In this document: piece after piece, positions 53,784 to 62,073 of the stretch
Layout of the letters: each line of letters begins with the position of its first letter
How positions within the stretch are numbered: position 1 is the stretch's first letter
Virus record (IMG/VR): IMGVR_UViG_3300032213_002832
Location: 1 to 64,000 of that record
Origin: a virus
DNA: 64,000 nt
Strand: one strand, 5' to 3'
The notes under the pieces: generated by a model
Seen by the model: the letters and a program-made list of their open reading frames with translations, nothing else
Told to the model about the DNA's origin: nothing
Databases searched by the model: none
Made by a program: the position numbers and the translations under genes

Positions 53784-54153
53784 GGACCTACAACAAGACC
53801 TCTGGCTCTCCTACCTCTGCGGAGAAATAGATTCAACTTTCTCCAATAAATTAAGACAGTTATCCCTATCTCAAAAAATACAACAAACAGCCTCACACAA
53901 CTTTCAAGATATAATCAACTTAAATATTCCACAAGATCAACTAGACGAACTATCAGAGCTACAGTGCTTAATTTTGTTTATGACTATATTAGGTTATAGT
54001 TTAAAACAGGTTAGAGAGTATAATAGTGTAAGTCAGGTTGCTATCAATAAAGAGATGGCTACTCTATCTAAACATGCATTGTGGGTACAGTATGGGTCTA
54101 AAGAGATATCTAAATCCAGATCAAAGATTCGGATTAACAGAACAAGAGATTAA
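53746..54153 (+). CDS. Putative helix-turn-helix protein
   Basis: 135 residues from the ATG at 53746. An in-frame ATG at 53707 would extend it by 13 residues and deepen the overlap with the previous gene. The segment ELQCLILFMTILGYSLKQVR followed by VSQVAINKEMATLSKHAL looks like a helix-turn-helix of the sigma region 4 or small-terminase type. It overlaps the next gene. It is a candidate transcription or packaging factor. Confidence 0.5.
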   Translation: MIHELILILTKNEDLQQDLWLSYLCGEIDSTFSNKLRQLSLSQKIQQTASHNFQDIINLNIPQDQLDELSELQCLILFMTILGYSLKQVREYNSVSQVAINKEMATLSKHALWVQYGSKEISKSRSKIRINRTRD

Positions 54154-54715
54154 GGTCTCTGAGAAATATTTAAGACGCTATAAAACAGCTGGAGCTATTG
54201 GCGAATCTGAATCAAGCAAGCTATATGAGCTACTCATGATAGGTTACTCTTTTAGTGACATCCATAACCAATACCCACAATATCCTATGGGTCAAATTAT
54301 ACTAACAGCTGCACTTCGTGGTTGGTGTAAAGACAGAGATAAAATGATGGGAACCCTGCGTGATCGAATTCAGGCTAGGGCAGCAAAGAGTATTATTGAG
54401 CAAGTAGATTTTCTTACGTCCATGCTCTCTGTAGCTAATGTACAACATTTAGACGCTATGCGTAAATATATATTAGATCCAGTAAATAATCCATTACCTA
54501 AATTACTCATTAGCGATATTAAGGAATACAAAGAGGTTGCTGAAACTCTAAATAAGTTAATATCTGGTACATCTTCTGGTGGAAAAAAGAGCACAATGAT
54601 GGATGCTGTATCCGCACAAGCATCCACTAGTAAAATAGAAAAAACAGCTAATAAACCACAGGGTAAAGTTTTAGATATTAGACAACTAGATATGGCTAAT
54701 GAAGATGACGAATAA
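54092..54715 (+). CDS. Putative terminase small subunit
   Basis: 207 residues from the ATG at 54092; an upstream in-frame ATG at 54038 would overlap the previous gene by 116 bases. It carries a helix-turn-helix-like stretch (YELLMIGYSFSDIHNQYPQY) followed by long helices (IQARAAKSIIEQVDFLTSML) and a basic/Ser-rich end. It directly precedes and overlaps the terminase large subunit gene, the usual position of the DNA-recognition small subunit. Identification rests on context and the helix-turn-helix-plus-coil layout, not on a firm family match. Confidence 0.55.
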   Translation: MGLKRYLNPDQRFGLTEQEIKVSEKYLRRYKTAGAIGESESSKLYELLMIGYSFSDIHNQYPQYPMGQIILTAALRGWCKDRDKMMGTLRDRIQARAAKSIIEQVDFLTSMLSVANVQHLDAMRKYILDPVNNPLPKLLISDIKEYKEVAETLNKLISGTSSGGKKSTMMDAVSAQASTSKIEKTANKPQGKVLDIRQLDMANEDDE

Positions 54716-56705
54716 GAAACCTAAAAAGGCTAAGACACAAAAAGTAGAGACTGTTAAGCATAAGGTAAATATTTTAAAAACACTCACTATAGAACAGCGC
54801 ACTGAGTTGTTTTTTCGCATTTGTAAGACAAGAGCAGAACTAAAAGCCTGGATTAGGTTGTTCTTGGGTCTGGATATGCCAGATACCACTGTTTCTCGAT
54901 ATGCAGATACAAATCCATTGGATATCATATGGCTTATATATGAAATATGTGTACTTGAGAAAAATCCAGACAATATAGAAGAATTATTATGCGTAGCTGG
55001 AAGGGGTAGTGGAAAAACCTTGGCTGTAGCTATAGCCGAATTTATATTATTATTCCATGATCAAAGAGATGTTGCTCACGTAGGGGCAATTCTTTCACAA
55101 GCTAAGCGATGTTATCAGTATCAGCAGGGCTTCATGCTTAGCGAAAGAGTTAAGCCAATATTAAGCCAATCAATCGACGGTTTTCCTGTCATGGAAAAAA
55201 CAACACAAGAAAAAAGCTCATTTAATGTTAGAGATAGAAAAACAGGCGAACTAGTTAAGATAGACCTAGAAGTATTACCTTGTACACTTAAGTCGGTAAA
55301 CGGTTTTCACGGCGCATTTGTATCCGTAGATGAGATTGATACGGTTCAAGGCGAAGGCGTGAGAGCATTCCAAGATATTTCCGGTATGCTGGATTCCAAG
55401 AGAGGTCGCAAGTCTCTCCGTGTTGGTATATCGACAAGGAAAACACGAAATGGGTTGATGAATCAGCAAATTGAGGATGCTGATGCTCAGGGTAGAACTG
55501 TTAAAAAATGGACAGTTTTAGAGTTCAGTGAACGTTGTCCAGATGAAAGATCTGGAACTACACCTACAGTTGGCTATTATCTACAAGATTCTATGGAAGT
55601 AATCTCTGAAGAATTGTGGCTTAAGAAAGACCCTAAAAAGCAAGAAGAATATAGCAGACAAGAGTTTGCTGGGGAAGGATGTTTAAAATGTCCGATGGCA
55701 GCATTGTGTCTATCTGACGCAAAGAAACAGACGTCTAAATCTCCTATGTTAAAACCAATCTCTGACGCAATTAAGAAAACTAGAGAAAACGGAGCAGATT
55801 GGGCAATATCACAGCTTTATAACTTAAAACCCTCTGTTGAAGGTATCGTATATAAAGAATTTGATGAAAAGGAACATGTTAAAGACTGGAACCAAATGTG
55901 GTTCGTACTTACAAACCAAGAATTTCCTGGTGAGTGTACCCATGATATCTTCGTCAAAAAATGCCATAGTATGGGATTATCTTGTTATGCTGGCATTGAC
56001 TGGGGATGGTCTAACCCTAGTACTGTAGTTTACTTTTTTGTAGATAAAAGAGAAAACATATATGTGGTACGTTGCGAAGGTAGGACGTACACTAATAACC
56101 CAACATGGGCACAGATTATAAAGAGCAAATGGCAACATATGTATCGATGCCAGCTTTATCTACCTGACTTAGCAAACCCCGGCGATGCTCAGACTATGAG
56201 ATTCGAGGGGTTACCATGTCCATCTGAACAACTTAAAGATACCCCTGGTGGTATACAAGTTATTAAAAAATGGCTAAAAAGCTTAGCTTCAATAAATACA
56301 AAGATATTCTTTGCAAAAGAAACATGCGGACCAATAATCACCGAGTTCGGTCTATACCACTTTAAAACAGATGCTGCTGGTAAGATCACTGATGACGTAG
56401 AGAAAGAGCATGATCACTGGTTGGATGCGCTCAGATACGCAATGTACCATTTATTTGGTAAGAGTTCAGCAATTGTTGGTGATGATGACTTTGACATTAA
56501 GAGTTCAGCTTTCGATAGAAATGGAACCTACTCCAGAATGCCCTCTCCTGAAGAATTTGCTTTGTCAAAGAATATCAAAATAAACCCAGACATAACTCAA
56601 GATAAGAGTAAATTAGGGCAAATTGGTACTAAACATGATCTAGATAATGATGGCAATGACGATGATGGGATAGGTGGTAATGGAAGTTTCTTGTGGTCAA
56701 TATAG
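54699..56705 (+). CDS. Terminase large subunit
   Basis: The 668-residue packaging motor has an N-terminal ATPase with Walker A VAGRGSGKTLAVAIAEF, Walker B GAFVSVDEIDTV and a coupling region (VGISTRKTRNGLMN). The C-terminal RNaseH-like nuclease has CYAGIDWGWSNPSTVVYFFV (first Asp) and a late HDHWLDALRYAMYHLF (Asp near the end). An oddity is a Cys cluster between the domains (Cys328, Cys331 and Cys337 in GEGCLKCPMAALCLSDAKKQ), with another Cys near 280, that could bind zinc or an iron-sulfur cluster. The start lies within the preceding gene. Confidence 0.92.
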   Translation: MKMTNKKPKKAKTQKVETVKHKVNILKTLTIEQRTELFFRICKTRAELKAWIRLFLGLDMPDTTVSRYADTNPLDIIWLIYEICVLEKNPDNIEELLCVAGRGSGKTLAVAIAEFILLFHDQRDVAHVGAILSQAKRCYQYQQGFMLSERVKPILSQSIDGFPVMEKTTQEKSSFNVRDRKTGELVKIDLEVLPCTLKSVNGFHGAFVSVDEIDTVQGEGVRAFQDISGMLDSKRGRKSLRVGISTRKTRNGLMNQQIEDADAQGRTVKKWTVLEFSERCPDERSGTTPTVGYYLQDSMEVISEELWLKKDPKKQEEYSRQEFAGEGCLKCPMAALCLSDAKKQTSKSPMLKPISDAIKKTRENGADWAISQLYNLKPSVEGIVYKEFDEKEHVKDWNQMWFVLTNQEFPGECTHDIFVKKCHSMGLSCYAGIDWGWSNPSTVVYFFVDKRENIYVVRCEGRTYTNNPTWAQIIKSKWQHMYRCQLYLPDLANPGDAQTMRFEGLPCPSEQLKDTPGGIQVIKKWLKSLASINTKIFFAKETCGPIITEFGLYHFKTDAAGKITDDVEKEHDHWLDALRYAMYHLFGKSSAIVGDDDFDIKSSAFDRNGTYSRMPSPEEFALSKNIKINPDITQDKSKLGQIGTKHDLDNDGNDDDGIGGNGSFLWSI

Positions 56706-56776
56706 ATAATAAAGTCGTATTTACATATACTTGGTATAAGAATAGTGCTATATGTTGCGATAGTATGATAATAAGA

Positions 56777-56782
56777 TATAAT
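56777..56782 (+). promoter_or_regulatory. Possible promoter before the portal gene
   Basis: TATAAT lies 30 bases before the portal ATG. Unlike most boxes here, a partial -35 match (TTGCGA at 56755-56760) lies 16 bases upstream. The 106-base gap 56706-56811 holds no gene. GGAGG precedes the ATG by 7 bases. Confidence 0.45.
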
Positions 56783-56811
56783 TAATATAAAGAACGTACT
56801 GGAGGCATTTA

Positions 56812-58749
56812 ATGGGCTTTTTTGATGATCTAACTAAAGGTATTAAAGGCGCCTTATTAAACGATATTAATGAGTTATCTAAAGGCGATGGCAACAAAGT
56901 CATTGATAAGCCACAACAACTACCCGAAAACGAAGGTTCAATAGGTCAAAAGGCTATAATTGACGATCCCTTCTTTGACCAAGTACAGCAACATTTTATT
57001 TTCAGAAACAAAGTATCTCGCATATCTAATAAAACCCTAAAAAGTGTCTCTATGAGAGATTGGGTCGTATCTGCAGCTATACAAGCTAGATGTGACACAA
57101 TGCTGCGATTTGCTCGTCCTCAGCACAAAATGTTTGAGATGGGTTTTAAAATACGCAAGAAAAATCATACAGAAGATCTATCGGTAGAAGATCGTGCCAT
57201 GATTGACAATCTACAAGATTTCATCTATCATTGCGGACGTAAAGATAATGTCCCTCCTGGCGATGAAATGAATTTTGGTGAATTTTTAAAACTATGTACT
57301 CGTGATGCTTTAACATTTGGTCACGTTGCTATTGAAAAAGTACTAACTCGTAAAGGTAGTCTTCATCGTTTTAGACCAGTACCATCAGAAGCTGTATACA
57401 ATATCAACTCTAAAACTAGTAAAGACATTATAGCTAAAGAGATTACAAATGCACGAAAAACTTATAAAATTAAGCAAAACTCTGCAAATACTAATAATTC
57501 AGCTGAATCAGTACAACAATATAATGAACCACCAATAGATTACTACAAATATGTTCAAATGTCGTATGATGAGCGCGTTTTAGCGGCATTCGGTAATGAG
57601 GATATGATATTTAAGCTATTTAATCCACAGAATTTTGCAGATTCTATGGGGTATTGCTATTCACCACTTGAATTAGCTATTATCAATGTTACTAATCACT
57701 TAAATGTCGAAAACTATAACTCTAACTTCTTTACCCATGGATATGCAGCAAGAGGCATCCTACATTTAAAAGGTGCTGTTACTCAATCCCAACTTGCCTC
57801 ATTCCGTCGTCAATTTTACAATTCTATATCTGGTACACAGAATGCTTGGCGAACACCAATTATTGCTGGTATAGATGAAGTTGATTGGGTACCAATGTCT
57901 GGATCTGCCAAAGAGATGGAGTATCTAAACTACAACAACCACGTTATACGTGCTATCTGTACTCAATTCCAAATCGACCCAGTAGAACTAGGCCTAGATT
58001 ACCTAATAAGCGGTACAGGTCGTTCTTCATCACAGCAAGCTAATAATGAATACAAGATCAACTACTCCCGCGAACGTGGTTTGATCCCTATTCTAATGTT
58101 GTTTGAAGACATGATGAATGCTAATGTCTTACCAGCTATCGACCCTGAGATAGCTAAAAAGTTTGAGTTTAAGTTTACTGGTATTGATGAAGAATCTGCT
58201 CAAACAAATGTTGCTTTACAGCAAGCTCAAATGACCGTATTCTCCACAATGAATGATCTTCTTAGAGGCGAAGGCAAAGAACCAATTAAGCATGAAGTGG
58301 CGAACCTACCACTTAACCAAACCTTCTGGGCCTTAGTAGAAAAGAATATGACACGCGGAGAGATTCGTGCAACATTCTTTGGAGATAAGGGTGCAGATAA
58401 GAGAAGAGAGTTACAATATTTACCAGCTGATCCCGCATTTCTTAGCTGGCAACAGCTACTATTAACCATAGACAGTCAGAAGAAACAAGCTGAAGCGCAA
58501 CAACAGCAAGCTGAACAAGAAGCACAACAAGCTGCTCATGATCAAAAAATGGCTGAAGCTAAACATAATCGCGAACAAGAGATGCATGATTTGCAAATAG
58601 ATGATCATAAGAATCGTCAAGCTCATGCAGCAGCAGGCGGTCTTTCATTAAAAGATGCAGCTAAACAATTTGGAGCTGGATCTAAAGCTATAAATATTGA
58701 TGGACAATCAACATCAAATCCAATAAACTCGGACTTAGCAGATACATAG
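56812..58749 (+). CDS. Portal protein
   Basis: The 645-residue protein would form the dodecameric DNA channel at the capsid vertex. It shows the portal layout: MRDWVVSAAIQARCDTMLRF early (clip/wing start), NFGEFLKLCTRDALTFGHVA, DSMGYCYSPLELAIINVTNH, then IDPVELGLDYLISG and SSSQQANNEYKIN near the crown. The last 110 residues contain a Gln/Ala-rich helix (QAEAQQQQAEQEAQQAAHDQ) and a disordered tail. It lies downstream of the terminase and upstream of the protease and capsid genes. Confidence 0.88.
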   Translation: MGFFDDLTKGIKGALLNDINELSKGDGNKVIDKPQQLPENEGSIGQKAIIDDPFFDQVQQHFIFRNKVSRISNKTLKSVSMRDWVVSAAIQARCDTMLRFARPQHKMFEMGFKIRKKNHTEDLSVEDRAMIDNLQDFIYHCGRKDNVPPGDEMNFGEFLKLCTRDALTFGHVAIEKVLTRKGSLHRFRPVPSEAVYNINSKTSKDIIAKEITNARKTYKIKQNSANTNNSAESVQQYNEPPIDYYKYVQMSYDERVLAAFGNEDMIFKLFNPQNFADSMGYCYSPLELAIINVTNHLNVENYNSNFFTHGYAARGILHLKGAVTQSQLASFRRQFYNSISGTQNAWRTPIIAGIDEVDWVPMSGSAKEMEYLNYNNHVIRAICTQFQIDPVELGLDYLISGTGRSSSQQANNEYKINYSRERGLIPILMLFEDMMNANVLPAIDPEIAKKFEFKFTGIDEESAQTNVALQQAQMTVFSTMNDLLRGEGKEPIKHEVANLPLNQTFWALVEKNMTRGEIRATFFGDKGADKRRELQYLPADPAFLSWQQLLLTIDSQKKQAEAQQQQAEQEAQQAAHDQKMAEAKHNREQEMHDLQIDDHKNRQAHAAAGGLSLKDAAKQFGAGSKAINIDGQSTSNPINSDLADT

Positions 58750-58756
58750 TTTTTAG

Positions 58757-58762
58757 TATAAT
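58757..58762 (+). promoter_or_regulatory. -10-like box after the portal gene
   Basis: TATAAT begins 8 bases after the portal stop, with CTTAGC at the -35 position. RNA from it would run into the inverted repeat at 58771-58807. It may be a chance match in AT-rich DNA. Confidence 0.25.
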
Positions 58763-58770
58763 ATTAATAT

Positions 58771-58819
58771 ATAACGTGTATAGACATAATTAGTTTATGC
58801 ACGTTATTTTATACACTTA
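58771..58819 (+). terminator. Inverted repeat with T-rich tail after the portal gene
   Basis: ATAACGTG (58771-58778) and CACGTTAT (58800-58807) are exact complements. A second inner pairing CATAA/TTATG is possible. TTTATACACTTATTTTATTT follows. It may be a weak terminator for the portal unit or a regulatory stem before the kinase gene. Confidence 0.45.
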
Positions 58820-58836
58820 TTTTATTTCATGATGTG

Positions 58837-58842
58837 TATAAT
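58837..58842 (+). promoter_or_regulatory. Possible -10 box before the kinase gene
   Basis: TATAAT lies 41 bases upstream of the ATG at 58883. The -35 position reads CACTTA, so no match is visible. GAGGTG precedes the start codon by about 6 bases. Confidence 0.35.
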
Positions 58843-58882
58843 TATTGAGAATAATCTGTCTTAAAGATAAGAGGTGCTAGTA

Positions 58883-59809
58883 ATGGCGTGGGTTATATGC
58901 GAAGGTTTAGATAGAGTTGGCAAGAGCACAGTTGCCGAACTGTATAAGCGACAAGGATTTCAGGTAATCCACATGTCGGCACCTAATAAGAAATATAAAC
59001 AACCAGGATACTCTGGACCATCATATTTAGATGAAATACTAGATATGTTAATGGAACATGACGGTAAAGACGTATTCTGGGATAGAAGTTGGTATGGCGA
59101 ATCTTCTATATGGCCTCATGTCTATGGTAGAGAGCCAGCGCTTTCAGAAGACGAATTAGAAATTCTTCAAGAATATGAAGAGCGAAATGAAGCTCTTAAA
59201 ATTCTAATGACTGACCCTAATACAGAAGCACATTGGAAACGATGCGTTGAAAACAACGAGCCATTGACACACCCGCAATTTCGTTTAGCCAATAGTCTGT
59301 ACGCAAAACTTGCACATAAGTATAACTTTGTGCCAAAACAATTGAGTGACTTTAACCATGACATTAGTAAACCTAAAGCAAAAAATGATGAACAAATTAG
59401 TAATGTTGATTCTGAAGTATCAGAAAACACAAAAACTAACAATACTAGAAAAGACATCGTTACTAGCAATATTAGCATCGTTGCGAATACTAAACCTATT
59501 CATGAAAAAAACTCCGGTCTTGAAAGACTCGAAAAAGCTAACGCAATTTCAGCAATCCTCAGCAAGCGCCTTATTAAACAAAGAGGCGATGCGTTCGACG
59601 AACTCGAAGGAGAAGTTACCGACTTCCTTAAGGGACGATTGGAAGAACTTTTAGGTGCTAAAAAGGCTTCTACTCCCTCATTTGCAGAAGAAGAGATTGA
59701 AATACTCAAGGTATTCTGTAAACGTTTAATGGAAAAAGAAAAAGAATCGCAAAGTGTACAGACAAATGTAAGTAAAACCTCTATTAATAGACAACCAATC
59801 AGGAGATAG
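58883..59809 (+). CDS. P-loop nucleotide kinase with helical C-terminal extension
   Basis: 308 residues from the ATG at 58883; an in-frame GTG at 58874 lies in the ribosome site. The N-terminal 165 residues resemble thymidylate/deoxynucleoside kinases: Walker A CEGLDRVGKSTVAELY, VFWDRSWYGESSIW (the DR-like motif) and later HPQFRLANSLYAKLAHKY. After a disordered Asn/Ser/Lys-rich linker comes a helical extension (about residues 215-300, ANAISAILSKRLIKQRGDAF, then EEEIEILKVFCKRLMEKEK) not found in ordinary kinases. It is located inside the head-gene block, away from the other nucleotide genes. The extension may have a separate virion or assembly role. Confidence 0.75.
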   Translation: MAWVICEGLDRVGKSTVAELYKRQGFQVIHMSAPNKKYKQPGYSGPSYLDEILDMLMEHDGKDVFWDRSWYGESSIWPHVYGREPALSEDELEILQEYEERNEALKILMTDPNTEAHWKRCVENNEPLTHPQFRLANSLYAKLAHKYNFVPKQLSDFNHDISKPKAKNDEQISNVDSEVSENTKTNNTRKDIVTSNISIVANTKPIHEKNSGLERLEKANAISAILSKRLIKQRGDAFDELEGEVTDFLKGRLEELLGAKKASTPSFAEEEIEILKVFCKRLMEKEKESQSVQTNVSKTSINRQPIRR

Positions 59810-59810
59810 T

Positions 59811-60380
59811 ATGACTAAGCGTTTCAATAAGACTAAGGGTGAGCGTTTTCAACAAGCAGAAACCGGAGTTAGCCAATTACAAATGGCCACAAGAGTCACC
59901 CAAATGCTCCTAAAGCAAATGGGCGAATCTATAACTTCAATGTCTAGAGATTTTAATGAACTAACTGCTCGTCAGCGCGATCTGCAATATAAAGTCTTAG
60001 CAATTCAAGAGCTTTCTGGTTTAACTGAAGACCATGTTACTAAACGCGCAGAGTCATTGCAGATTAAGGATTTTGAAGAGACCTCTGCTAAAGAAGATCT
60101 TGCCGTAGGCGCAACGGATGTAGCGGAAGTTGCTGACGATTCTGTTGTAATTTTGACATCTAAACTAGCTTCTGGCGGAGGTATTCTTAGAACTAGATTA
60201 AACGTATCAGAGATTGGATTTCCACAATTTAAACAAGACCTTTTAGGTAAAAAAGTAAATGATACTTTTGATGCAGATATTAACGGAACTACACATAGTA
60301 TAACTGTTCTTGGTATTAAAAAGTTACCAGCAAAGGTAGAAAATGTTGAAGGACAAGAACAACCAACCTCAATCAACTAA
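59811..60380 (+). CDS. Coiled-coil protein with possible GreA-like C-terminus
   Basis: 189 residues. The first 70 form a coiled coil (MATRVTQMLLKQMGESITSM). The end (LLGKKVNDTFDADINGTTHS, ITVLGIKKL) resembles the FKBP-like C-terminal domain of GreA-type transcript cleavage factors (G-K-x-V-x-D). GreA has the same coiled-coil plus C-terminal layout, but the acidic tip residues are not clear, so this is tentative. It is preceded by AGGAGATAGT. The neighbouring 60343 gene is a putative sigma-region-4-like factor, supporting a transcription link. Confidence 0.5.
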   Translation: MTKRFNKTKGERFQQAETGVSQLQMATRVTQMLLKQMGESITSMSRDFNELTARQRDLQYKVLAIQELSGLTEDHVTKRAESLQIKDFEETSAKEDLAVGATDVAEVADDSVVILTSKLASGGGILRTRLNVSEIGFPQFKQDLLGKKVNDTFDADINGTTHSITVLGIKKLPAKVENVEGQEQPTSIN

Positions 60381-60783
60381 GAAGATTGATTCTAGATGCC
60401 CTCGCCAGCTAGAGTGTTTACCAGATACCTGGTGCGCCCTAGCGGTCCAGCGTTTAAAAGCGCTAAGACATGCTGGCAGAGAACTCTCGGAAGAAGAAGA
60501 GGCAAAACTCCCAGGTTGCCCCTACGCTACCAATCATCAACTAGCTAATTACTGCTTTTTCAAACTAGTCGAAGAATTCCTTCCAGAAGGAAGAAGTTTC
60601 TCTGATATGGAAATAGCTCATTTTCTAAATATATCTACCGATACTGTTAAGAAGGTTGAGAAAAAGGCTATTCAGCGTATTAAGAATTCGCCAGTATTCA
60701 GAGAAATAATAGATATGCATGATGGTGATCAGATTATGGAAGAAACCACTGATTTTAGAGAATCTGACCATACTAAAGAGTAG
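60343..60783 (+). CDS. Small Cys-rich protein with sigma region 4.2-like helix-turn-helix
   Basis: 146 residues. The C-terminal half has FSDMEIAHFLNISTDTVKKV followed by EKKAIQRIKN (residues about 86-115). This follows the pattern of sigma-70 region 4.2 (E. coli TLEEVGKQFDVTRERIRQIE, AKALRKLRH). The N-terminal half has five Cys (19, 25, 31, 59 and 71, within RCPRQLECLPDTWCALA and GCPYATNHQLANYCFF), suggesting metal or Fe-S binding. It could supply in trans the region missing from the phage sigma factor, analogous in logic to T4 gp33. It overlaps the preceding gene by 38 bases. Confidence 0.72.
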   Translation: MLKDKNNQPQSTKKIDSRCPRQLECLPDTWCALAVQRLKALRHAGRELSEEEEAKLPGCPYATNHQLANYCFFKLVEEFLPEGRSFSDMEIAHFLNISTDTVKKVEKKAIQRIKNSPVFREIIDMHDGDQIMEETTDFRESDHTKE

Positions 60784-60804
60784 CTTACACAATTAAGCAC
60801 CATT

Positions 60805-60847
60805 CCTGTTAAAATAAGAGGTAGAATTACTATATCTCTTAAACAGG
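60805..60847 (+). promoter_or_regulatory. Interrupted hairpin ending at the protease RBS
   Basis: CCTGTT (60805-60810) pairs with AACAGG (60842-60847), and AAGAG (60816-60820) with CTCTT (60836-60840), leaving an asymmetric internal bulge. The right arm covers AGG, the likely ribosome site for the ATG at 60854. The interruption makes this only a tentative control element. Confidence 0.35.
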
Positions 60848-60853
60848 TAGTTA

Positions 60854-62041
60854 ATGTCTAATAAGAAACAACTAGAGTTCGACTGCATCGCCGGATCCCA
60901 AGTTAGGGATACACAAGGCGAGATGCTTGACGTTGCCGGTGCTGATATATCTCATTTAGAACAAGGGCTTGGTCTTTGGAATGATAATCACGGTGCTGGG
61001 TACTTTAATACATTGGGTCGTATAACTTCAGCAAAGAAGATCTTTAAAGCTGAAGATTGTGAAAATGATCGACAGAGATATTACTGGGAAAAAGTAAAAA
61101 GCCCATACATATATGCTCGTGGCTATATGTTTGATGACGACCATCCAAACGCTAAAGCAGCGGCAGCCATATTAAGAAACATACATAATACTGATAGTCC
61201 ACTAAAGTTAAAAGCCTCTGTTGAAGGGGGTGTGATTGCTCGTGGTATTAATGATAGTAGCCTCTTAGCAAGAACCAAAATAACCAAAGTAGCCATTACA
61301 TTCACTCCTGCCAACAATGCCACCCTAGTTGAACCACTTAATCTAGATAAATCAAGTACTTGGGAACAAGACGAGATATTGATCAAATCAGTAATGCACC
61401 TTGCGAAAACAGATATCCCATCTTTTAGGCATATTACGCGATATGCCTCTGCAGAAAAGATTATAGATAATTTTAATAAAATTCGCAATATCGCTAAAGA
61501 GGCTGGCTTGAAAACACAACTACCCGAATATACTACTGATACTTTGATTCGCGAAGCAGTGTTAGAAAAAGTAACTGGTAACATTAATAAAATCAATGAC
61601 TTAATAAAAGGCAAGATTATACCAGGTACGACTGAAGATGTATTTCCAAAAACAATAGGCGCAATGAAGTTAGATGGTGACGATGTTGCTACTATGAGAC
61701 ATCATCAGCAACTACATCAAGCAGCCGCACTAAAAGATCCTACACATTCTGGTCGACTATATCATCAGGGGCAAATCAAAGAAATAGATGACCACATAGC
61801 TAAACTAAATAAAGCCCTGACTGCTGGCTATGGCGGAGCAGGTTCTCCCACTTCTATGACTGGCGGCTCTGTAATTCAATCAGAAGCATTGGATGATGGT
61901 AGGGGGAATGGTCTTAAGTATATAACATGTAACAACTGTGGTAAAGAACAAGTCTACATGAAGCACCAGGTTAAGTGTAGGTCCTGCAACCAGCATTACC
62001 CTATGTCTACACTATACGGTGTAATGGTTAAGAATAAGTAA
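60854..62041 (+). CDS. Prohead protease-like protein with C-terminal zinc ribbon
   Basis: 395 residues. The N-terminal 175 residues resemble phage head-maturation proteases of the XkdF-like/S78-like type: VRDTQGEMLDVAGADISHLE, then WNDNHGAGYFNTLG (candidate catalytic His), LKASVEGGVIARG (candidate Ser) and KITKVAITFTPANNATLVEP. A helical middle follows. The end is a zinc ribbon with two CxxC pairs (ITCNNCGKEQVYMKHQVKC, RSCNQHYPMS). Its position between portal and scaffold/capsid genes is the usual place for the protease. The appended zinc ribbon is unusual and may help it join the scaffold. Confidence 0.7.
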   Translation: MSNKKQLEFDCIAGSQVRDTQGEMLDVAGADISHLEQGLGLWNDNHGAGYFNTLGRITSAKKIFKAEDCENDRQRYYWEKVKSPYIYARGYMFDDDHPNAKAAAAILRNIHNTDSPLKLKASVEGGVIARGINDSSLLARTKITKVAITFTPANNATLVEPLNLDKSSTWEQDEILIKSVMHLAKTDIPSFRHITRYASAEKIIDNFNKIRNIAKEAGLKTQLPEYTTDTLIREAVLEKVTGNINKINDLIKGKIIPGTTEDVFPKTIGAMKLDGDDVATMRHHQQLHQAAALKDPTHSGRLYHQGQIKEIDDHIAKLNKALTAGYGGAGSPTSMTGGSVIQSEALDDGRGNGLKYITCNNCGKEQVYMKHQVKCRSCNQHYPMSTLYGVMVKNK

Positions 62042-62073
62042 TTATAATTACTACATTAATTTTATAAAATACA

